Shown: positions 54,028 through 64,000 of the stretch, piece by piece | Layout of the letters: each line of letters opens with the position of its first letter | Position numbering within the stretch: position 1 is the stretch's first letter | Assembly: GCF_046237625.1 (NCBI RefSeq) | Contig: NZ_CP143545.1 | Span: 310,001-374,000, forward strand | DNA: 64,000 nucleotides | Source: Paraperibacillus esterisolvens | GTDB taxonomy: Bacteria; Bacillota; Bacilli; Bacillales; DSM-1321 | Reading direction: 5' to 3' | Translations under genes and position numbers: made by a program | The notes under the pieces: model-generated | Seen by the model: only the letters and a program-made list of their open reading frames with translations | Told to the model about the DNA's origin: nothing | Databases searched by the model: none

Positions 54028-54064
54028 ACGCTCCTTCGGTAATAAATCCGGCGGGGCGTTTTTT
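54028..54064 (+). terminator. Riboswitch-controlled terminator before pbuG
   Basis: ACGCTCC (54028-54034) and GGGGCGT (54053-54059) pair around an inner CGG/CCG, ending in TTTTTT. Confidence 0.85.
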
Positions 54065-54099
54065 GTTCCATACGACAAATTTTCCTGGGAGGGAATGGT

Positions 54100-55434
54100 A
54101 TGAGAAAGTTTTTTGAATTTGACCAGCTTGGCACAAATTACAGAAGAGAAATTATTGGCGGTTTGACCACATTCTTGGCCATGGCGTATATCCTCGTAGT
54201 AAACCCGCTTACGCTGTCCCTGGCGAGCATTAAGGATTACCCTGCTGATCTCAGGATGGATTCTGGTGCCGTCTTCGCGGCAACTGCCCTTGCTGCAGCC
54301 ATCGGGTCGCTGATGATGGGGATCATCGCGAAATTCCCGATCGCACTGGCGCCGGGAATGGGACTAAACGCATTCTTCGCGTTCACAGTCGTCCTGACTT
54401 ACGGTGTTCCCTGGCAGACTGCATTGACCGGTGTATTGATTGCCGGAGTCATTTTCGTCCTGCTTTCACTATCCGGCTTCCGTGAAAAGATCATTAATGC
54501 AATACCTGCACAGCTGAAGCATGCAGTTGGTGCAGGAATTGGGTTGTTCATAGCGTTCATCGGTTTCCAGAGCGCCGGAATCATTGTGAATAACGATGCA
54601 ACTTTGATCGGGCTCGGCGACCTGACAAAAGGTGCTACACTTTTATCCGTCGTCGGTATTGTCATCACGGTGATCCTGTTGACCAGGGGAGTCAATGCAG
54701 CTGTATTCATCGGGATGGTTATCACGGCTGTCATCGGCATGATATTTGGCCTGATTGACGCGCCTTCGAAGGTTGTTGGCGCTGTCCCGAGCATCTCTCC
54801 AACATTCGGTGCAGCATTCGATGCTTTCGCGAATCCTGCTGAAAATATCTTCAACCTCCAGATGCTCGTAGTCATCCTGACTTTTCTGTTTGTGGCATTT
54901 TTTGATACTGCGGGAACCCTGGTTGCTGTTGCGAGCCAGGCTGGAATCATAAAGGGGGATGTTCTTCCGCGCGCAGGAAGAGGACTGTTCGCTGATTCTA
55001 TGTCGATTGTAGTAGGGGCAGTGCTTGGTACATCACCGACTACTTCTTATGTAGAATCCACCGCGGGTGTAGCGGCTGGGGCTCGTTCAGGCTTCTCGGC
55101 AGTTGTTGTTGCCATCTTGTTCGTCCTGTCGCTGTTCTTCTTCCCGTTATTGTCAGTCATCACGGCTCCTGTAACGGCTCCTGCCCTGATTGTGGTAGGC
55201 GTGCTCATGGTTTCCTCCCTGAAGCATATTGAGTGGGACCGTTTCGAGATTGCGGTGCCAGCCTTCTTCACGGTAGTTGCCATGCCATTCACCTACAGCA
55301 TTGCGACAGGTATTGCAATTGGATTTGTTTTCTATCCAATCACTATGATCATCAAGGGAAGGGCAAAAGAAGTTCATCCGCTGATGTATTTCCTGTTCAT
55401 TATCTTCCTTTGCTACTTTATCTTTCTGGTTTGA
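54100..55434 (+). CDS. pbuG: Hypoxanthine/guanine permease
   Basis: This 444-residue membrane protein of the AzgA-type NCS2 family imports hypoxanthine and guanine. Landmarks are GGLTTFLAMAYILVVNPLTL at the start, GMGLNAFFAFTVV, FFDTAGTLVAVASQAG and a GTSPTTSYVESTAGVAAGAR stretch (NAT-like signature). The ATG follows GGGAGGG. It is controlled by the upstream riboswitch. Confidence 0.95.
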   Translation: MRKFFEFDQLGTNYRREIIGGLTTFLAMAYILVVNPLTLSLASIKDYPADLRMDSGAVFAATALAAAIGSLMMGIIAKFPIALAPGMGLNAFFAFTVVLTYGVPWQTALTGVLIAGVIFVLLSLSGFREKIINAIPAQLKHAVGAGIGLFIAFIGFQSAGIIVNNDATLIGLGDLTKGATLLSVVGIVITVILLTRGVNAAVFIGMVITAVIGMIFGLIDAPSKVVGAVPSISPTFGAAFDAFANPAENIFNLQMLVVILTFLFVAFFDTAGTLVAVASQAGIIKGDVLPRAGRGLFADSMSIVVGAVLGTSPTTSYVESTAGVAAGARSGFSAVVVAILFVLSLFFFPLLSVITAPVTAPALIVVGVLMVSSLKHIEWDRFEIAVPAFFTVVAMPFTYSIATGIAIGFVFYPITMIIKGRAKEVHPLMYFLFIIFLCYFIFLV

Positions 55435-55440
55435 TAAATG

Positions 55441-55470
55441 AGAAGCTTCCTTGCGGGGGCTTCTTTTTTT
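55441..55470 (+). terminator. Terminator after pbuG
   Basis: AGAAGCTTCC and GGGGGCTTCT form a 10-bp stem with two G-U pairs, followed by a long T-run. The rest of 55471-55691 shows no supported gene. Confidence 0.85.
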
Positions 55471-55691
55471 TATGGAAAATGGGAGGGGCTGCATGTATCT
55501 TAAGGCTTCCTTCAGTTAGGTGTGAACCTCATTTATCCTGCTCGCATTCCTGCCTGCGCCTTACTTTGCTTTACCGCCTTATTCTATTTGTTCCATTTAT
55601 GCCATTTTTCCTATTTTTCCAGGTTGGGGGAGTTGATTTATGAGGCATGACTCGCTAACATGGAGGTATTCATTCTAAATGGGGTATCCAT

Positions 55692-56531
55692 ATGACAATC
55701 ATTAAGGTCAAAAAAGCATTGAATAATAATGTCCTTATTGCCGAACATCCTATATACGAGGAAGTAGTAGTGATAGGAAAGGGCATTGGCTTTAATAAGA
55801 AGAGGGGCGAGGAGCTTGAAGTGTCCGCCGCCGAAAAGATTTTTGTATTAAGAAATGAAAATGAGCAGGAAAACTATAAAAAACTGCTTTCTTCCATAGA
55901 TGAATCCTTCCTTGCTGTGATCATTGAATCGATCCAGCTTATAAAAAGCAGAGTGAGCGGAGACCTGAATGAGCATATCCATGTCGGGCTGACAGATCAC
56001 CTGGCTCTTACAATCAACCGGATAAAAGAAGGTATCCATATCTCCAACCCCTTCCTGCCGGAAACGAAGACGCTTTATCCCTCTGAATTCAGCATCGCTG
56101 AAGAAGTGGTTGAACTGATCCAGAGGAAAACGGGAATTTCTCTTCCTGAGGCAGAAACCGGCTTTATCACACTGCACATCCACAGTGCTGCTACCAATAG
56201 GAATTTGTCAGAGGTTAACCGCCACTCCCAGCTTATTGCTTCACTGATTGAGGTCATCGAGGAGCAGTTCTCAATAAAAATGGACAAAGAAAACATAGAT
56301 TATATCAGGCTGGTCCGCCATCTGCGCTTTGCCATTGAACGTGTCCTCCAGGATGAAAAGGTGGATGAACCGGAAAATATTGCTGCCCTGTTGCAAAGGG
56401 AATATCCCCTGTGCTACAATCTAGCTTGGAAACTCATTAAAATAATGCAAAATACTTTAAAAAAACCGGTCTTTGATGCGGAAGCTGTGTATCTAACCAT
56501 GCATCTGCAGAGACTTCAGCGAACTAAATAA
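55692..56531 (+). CDS. glcT: Transcriptional antiterminator GlcT (BglG family)
   Basis: GlcT binds the leader RNA of ptsG and prevents termination when glucose is used. The 279 residues have an N-terminal RNA-binding domain (KALNNNVLIAEHPIYEEVVV), PRD1 with HVGLTDHLALTINR, and PRD2 with RLVRHLRFAIERV and LTMHLQRLQR. The ATG lies after GGGGTA. It lies directly upstream of its target ptsG, as in B. subtilis. Confidence 0.93.
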   Translation: MTIIKVKKALNNNVLIAEHPIYEEVVVIGKGIGFNKKRGEELEVSAAEKIFVLRNENEQENYKKLLSSIDESFLAVIIESIQLIKSRVSGDLNEHIHVGLTDHLALTINRIKEGIHISNPFLPETKTLYPSEFSIAEEVVELIQRKTGISLPEAETGFITLHIHSAATNRNLSEVNRHSQLIASLIEVIEEQFSIKMDKENIDYIRLVRHLRFAIERVLQDEKVDEPENIAALLQREYPLCYNLAWKLIKIMQNTLKKPVFDAEAVYLTMHLQRLQRTK

Positions 56532-56540
56532 ATTCTTTTC

Positions 56541-56568
56541 GTGTTACTGATTCGATCAGGCATAAGTA
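56541..56568 (+). promoter_or_regulatory. GlcT antiterminator target (RAT) of ptsG
   Basis: GTGTTACTGATTCGATCAGG continuing into CATAAGTA is very like the B. subtilis ptsG RAT as I recall it. It overlaps the left arm of the terminator. Confidence 0.8.
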
Positions 56569-56656
56569 AAGAAACTGAATTAGAGTGTTATGATTATGGG
56601 TAGATTATACCTGTACTCCTGACTTCTAAGACATTTCTATACTTATGCCTTTTTTT
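56558..56656 (+). terminator. Conditional terminator in the ptsG leader
   Basis: AGGCATAAGTA (56558-56568) and TACTTATGCCT (56640-56650) form an 11-bp stem ending in a T-run. Its left arm is shared with the RAT, so GlcT binding would prevent its formation. Confidence 0.75.
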
Positions 56657-56716
56657 AATGCCATATTTTGCAAACGTTTTAATGATGTGAAAAATTTATT
56701 TCAAGGAGGAAAAAAG

Positions 56717-58774
56717 ATGTTCAAAAAAGCATTTGGTGTGCTTCAAAAAGTCGGTAAGGCGCTTATGCTGCCTGTCGCTATTCTTCCGGCTGCCGGTATC
56801 CTGCTTGCATTTGGTAATGCTCTGCAGAATCCGGTGCTGCTGAATCTGGCACCTTTCTTAAAGAACGATGCAGTCTCTATGGTCGCTTCAGTCATGGAAG
56901 GCGCCGGCGGAATTATATTTGATAATCTTTCGCTGCTCTTTGCAGTAGGTGTCGCCGTTGGGTTAGCCGGCGGAGAAGGAGTTGCAGGTCTAGCGGCCAT
57001 CGTTGGTTTCCTCATTATGAACAAGACGATGGGTACGGTGCTTGGCATTGAAGCGAAAGACCTTCAGGGCCATTTGGAATATGCAAGTGTTCTTGGTATT
57101 CCTACCCTGCAGACTGGGGTGTTCGGAGGTATCATCGTAGGTATCATTGCGGCCTTTATGTATAACCGTTTCTACAATATCGAGCTTCCATCCTACTTAG
57201 GATTCTTTGCCGGAAAACGTTTTGTACCAATCGTAACGGCTGCAAGCGCTGTGGTTCTCGGACTGCTTATGCTTGTAATCTGGCCGCCGATTCAGGACGG
57301 ACTCAATGCATTCTCCAATAATATGGTCAATGCAAACCTGACTCTTTCGGCATTCATCTTTGGACTGATCGAACGTTCATTGATTCCTTTCGGTCTTCAC
57401 CACATTTTCTACTCGCCATTCTGGTATGAGTTCGGCCACTATACGAACGATGCTGGTACCCTGATCCGCGGTGATCAGCGTATCTTTATGGAACAAATTA
57501 AAGATGGCGTTCAAAACCTGACAGCAGGTACTTTCATGACAGGTAAATATCCATTCATGATGTTCGGTCTGCCGGCAGCAGCTTTTGCCATCTACCAAGA
57601 AGCACGTCCTGAAAAGAAAAAGCTTGTGGCAGGTATCATGGGTTCTGCTGCATTGACTTCTTTCCTGACAGGGATCACAGAACCAATTGAGTTCTCATTC
57701 CTTTTTGTAGCACCAGTGTTATTCGGAATCCACGCAGTATTTGCGGGACTTTCATTCATGACAATGCACTTGCTCAACGTGAAAATCGGCATGACCTTCT
57801 CTGGCGGCCTGATCGATTATATTCTTTTCGGACTGATCAACCCGCAGACAAATGCATGGCTTGTCATTCCGGTCGGCCTGGTATTCGCAGTCATTTACTA
57901 CTTTGGATTCCGCTTTGCCATCCGTAAGTTCAATCTGATGACTCCTGGCCGCGAGGCAGACGATGAAGCTGGAGAGGAAACAGGCAATGCCCAGGGTGGA
58001 GAACTGGCGGCTGAGATTCTTGAAGCAATGGGCGGCCAGCAAAATATCTCTCACCTTGATGCATGTATCACCCGCCTTCGCGTTTCTGTCAATGATGCAG
58101 CGGATGTCGACAAAGACCGTCTTAAAAAGCTTGGCGCTGCAGGTGTCCTGGAAGTAGGAAACAACATCCAGGCAATCTTCGGGCCGCGCTCAGAAACAAT
58201 CAAAGGCCAGATGAAAGACATAATGAGCGGTAAAACACCAAGGCCTGCAAAAGCACCGGCTCCACAAAAAGAAGTAAAAAAACAAATAGAAGATGTAAAC
58301 CCTAAGGAGCTGCGCAATAAAGTAGAAGAAAGCATTATCTCTCCTATCAAGGGCGAACTGATTCCAATCACTGAAGTGCCTGACCAGGTATTTGCAGAAA
58401 AAATGATGGGTGATGGCTTTGCGATCATCCCTTCAGAAGGTACAGTCGTATCACCGGTCAATGGTACCATCGTAAACCTGTTCCCAACCAAGCATGCCAT
58501 CGGAATCGAATCCGATGCAGGCAGGGAAATCCTGATCCACTTTGGTATCGACACAGTCAAGCTTGAAGGCAAAGGCTTTGAAACACTCGTCGCCCAAGGG
58601 GATAAAATTACCCAGGGTCAGCCGCTGCTGAAAGTAGACCTTGACTATGTAAAACAAAACGCAACATCCACCATTACACCGATCGTCTTCACCAACCTGA
58701 AAGACGGCGAAAGCATCACAATCAACAAAAAAGGCCAAGTCGCCCTAAAAGAAGAAAACATCATCAGTATATAA
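56717..58774 (+). CDS. ptsG: PTS glucose-specific enzyme IICBA
   Basis: This 685-residue protein transports and phosphorylates glucose. Domains run IIC (about 1-400), IIB (about 435-515, phosphocysteine in HLDACITRLRVS) and IIA (about 550-685, phosphohistidine in ILIHFGIDTVKL). The ATG at 56717 follows AAGGAGG; the frame is open 24 codons upstream, but that stretch lies in the leader terminator. Its IIA domain may also serve TreP. Confidence 0.96.
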   Translation: MFKKAFGVLQKVGKALMLPVAILPAAGILLAFGNALQNPVLLNLAPFLKNDAVSMVASVMEGAGGIIFDNLSLLFAVGVAVGLAGGEGVAGLAAIVGFLIMNKTMGTVLGIEAKDLQGHLEYASVLGIPTLQTGVFGGIIVGIIAAFMYNRFYNIELPSYLGFFAGKRFVPIVTAASAVVLGLLMLVIWPPIQDGLNAFSNNMVNANLTLSAFIFGLIERSLIPFGLHHIFYSPFWYEFGHYTNDAGTLIRGDQRIFMEQIKDGVQNLTAGTFMTGKYPFMMFGLPAAAFAIYQEARPEKKKLVAGIMGSAALTSFLTGITEPIEFSFLFVAPVLFGIHAVFAGLSFMTMHLLNVKIGMTFSGGLIDYILFGLINPQTNAWLVIPVGLVFAVIYYFGFRFAIRKFNLMTPGREADDEAGEETGNAQGGELAAEILEAMGGQQNISHLDACITRLRVSVNDAADVDKDRLKKLGAAGVLEVGNNIQAIFGPRSETIKGQMKDIMSGKTPRPAKAPAPQKEVKKQIEDVNPKELRNKVEESIISPIKGELIPITEVPDQVFAEKMMGDGFAIIPSEGTVVSPVNGTIVNLFPTKHAIGIESDAGREILIHFGIDTVKLEGKGFETLVAQGDKITQGQPLLKVDLDYVKQNATSTITPIVFTNLKDGESITINKKGQVALKEENIISI

Positions 58775-58781
58775 TATATAG

Positions 58782-58812
58782 AAGGAGACCGGATATTCCG
58801 GTCTCCTTTTCT
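58782..58812 (+). terminator. Intrinsic terminator after ptsG
   Basis: AAGGAGACCGGA and TCCGGTCTCCTT form a 12-bp stem with a three-base loop and a T-run. Confidence 0.93.
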
Positions 58813-58913
58813 ATTCTATTTAGCGGGGCTGTCCGTATTACCCGGTGATTTCATATCTTTCAGATGACAGGAGGACTGGGGAAAATGTCTATTCATTATT
58901 AAATAAAAAAGTG

Positions 58914-58943
58914 TTGACACTCAGGCGGGAAGCATGGTAAATT
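58914..58943 (+). promoter_or_regulatory. rrn promoter P1
   Basis: TTGACA (58914-58919) and TAAATT (58938-58943), 18 bp apart. Confidence 0.5.
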
Positions 58944-58999
58944 ATTAAAGCTGCTTTAAACAAGCGGCAATTAACTAAAAAACAATTCAAGAAAAGTTG

Positions 59000-59028
59000 T
59001 TGACTTGGTTAGAAGCACATGTTATTAT
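59000..59028 (+). promoter_or_regulatory. rrn promoter P2
   Basis: TTGACT (59000-59005), a 17-bp spacer and TATTAT (59023-59028), about 135 bp before 16S. Confidence 0.75.
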
Positions 59029-59070
59029 TATTAAGTTGCTTACAAGCGACTGACTAATATTGACTAAAGA

Positions 59071-59083
59071 TGTTCTTTGAAAA
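59071..59083 (+). promoter_or_regulatory. rrn leader boxA-like antitermination element
   Basis: TGTTCTTTGAAAA matches the Bacillus boxA pattern, and the core recurs as GTTCTTTGAAAA before 23S at 60829. The leader and the start of the 16S/23S spacer also carry complementary arms (59077-59098 with 60731-60752) that form the 16S processing stem. Confidence 0.7.
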
Positions 59084-59164
59084 CTGAACGAAACAAGACG
59101 CCAGTTACTTCCTATATGGAAGTAAACAAATCAAGTTTTAAACTTTATGAGCTATATCGAACAC

Positions 59165-63933
<4,769 letters not shown>

Positions 63934-63971
63934 ATCTTGTTTATACTCGAAAACGTAATGCAAATCAGCCT

Positions 63972-63995
63972 TTGTTATCTAGTTTTGAAGGAACG
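63972..63995 (+). other. 3' arm of the 23S processing stem
   Basis: TTGTTATCTAGTTTTGAAGG and the next bases are nearly the reverse complement of 60828-60851, so the flanks of 23S can pair. This is the kind of stem cut by the RNase Mini-III of Bacillus. Confidence 0.8.
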
Positions 63996-64000
63996 AAAGT

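Noticed and set aside
55233..55643. Frame of 136 codons at the end of pbuG
   Set aside because: It starts within pbuG in another frame and passes through the pbuG terminator.
56645..56716. N-terminal extension of PtsG by 24 residues
   Set aside because: It lies in the leader terminator, and the AAGGAGG site fixes the start at 56717.

Overview
The window looks like chromosome from a Bacillus-type firmicute (Bacillaceae). The evidence is strong AGGAGG ribosome-binding sites, frequent TTG/GTG starts, sigma-A promoters, Bacillus-type 16S/23S genes, purine riboswitches, a GlcT-controlled ptsG, a YukE/YueB-type secretion locus and the order moxR-DUF58-transglutaminase-guaA-pbuG, as in Bacillus subtilis (yeaC-yeaD-yebA-guaA-pbuG). 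I cannot name the species.

Layout. 0-3.4 kb: end of an unidentified structured transcript with a terminator, then a polar amino-acid (glutamate/glutamine type) ABC importer. 3.5-9.1 kb: a subtilase, a decayed DUF4309 (YjgB-like) gene, an ArsR regulator with an MFS exporter and a matching pair of operators, a second MFS protein and a 4-oxalocrotonate tautomerase. 9.2-31.4 kb: an aromatic amino-acid catabolic island. It starts with a staygreen-family protein, followed by paaK-paaABCD, an EthD-like gene, two enoyl-CoA hydratases, paaH, a thiolase, the remnant of a third hydratase, paaX, a gamma-carbonic-anhydrase-like gene, a nitronate monooxygenase-like gene, a hotdog thioesterase, phenylalanine dehydrogenase, a complete 2-oxoacid dehydrogenase complex (E1a, E1b, E2, E3), and the homogentisate genes (HPPD, a 50-aa ORF, FAH, HmgA). 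31.5-33.3 kb: a DUF3231 protein and a gene-poor stretch. 33.3-43.1 kb: a complete type VIIb secretion core (yukE, yukD, yukC, yukBA, yueB, yueC). 43.1-47.3 kb: the trehalose operon treP-treA-treR on the minus strand. 47.5-55.5 kb: moxR, DUF58, transglutaminase, guaA and pbuG, the last two each behind a guanine riboswitch. 55.7-58.8 kb: glcT-ptsG. 58.9-64 kb: an rrn operon with 16S and 23S and no tRNA between them; the window ends before 5S.

How it fits together. Gene content suggests that phenylalanine is deaminated to phenylpyruvate and oxidatively decarboxylated by the local 2-oxoacid dehydrogenase to phenylacetyl-CoA. PaaABCD epoxidises it and the Paa beta-oxidation enzymes take it to acetyl-CoA and succinyl-CoA, while hydroxyphenylpyruvate/tyrosine goes through homogentisate. 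PaaK would bring in free phenylacetate. A 14-bp motif (GCGTWWAWATAACG or close to it) lies upstream of three island operons and may be the operator of a shared regulator, with PaaX the local candidate. No paaE or paaZ is visible.

The least expected items are the staygreen homologue, the shared motif, the inferred phenylpyruvate dehydrogenase, a yukD whose conserved start codon reads ATA, several gene remnants, and the repeats and RNA-level control sites listed below.
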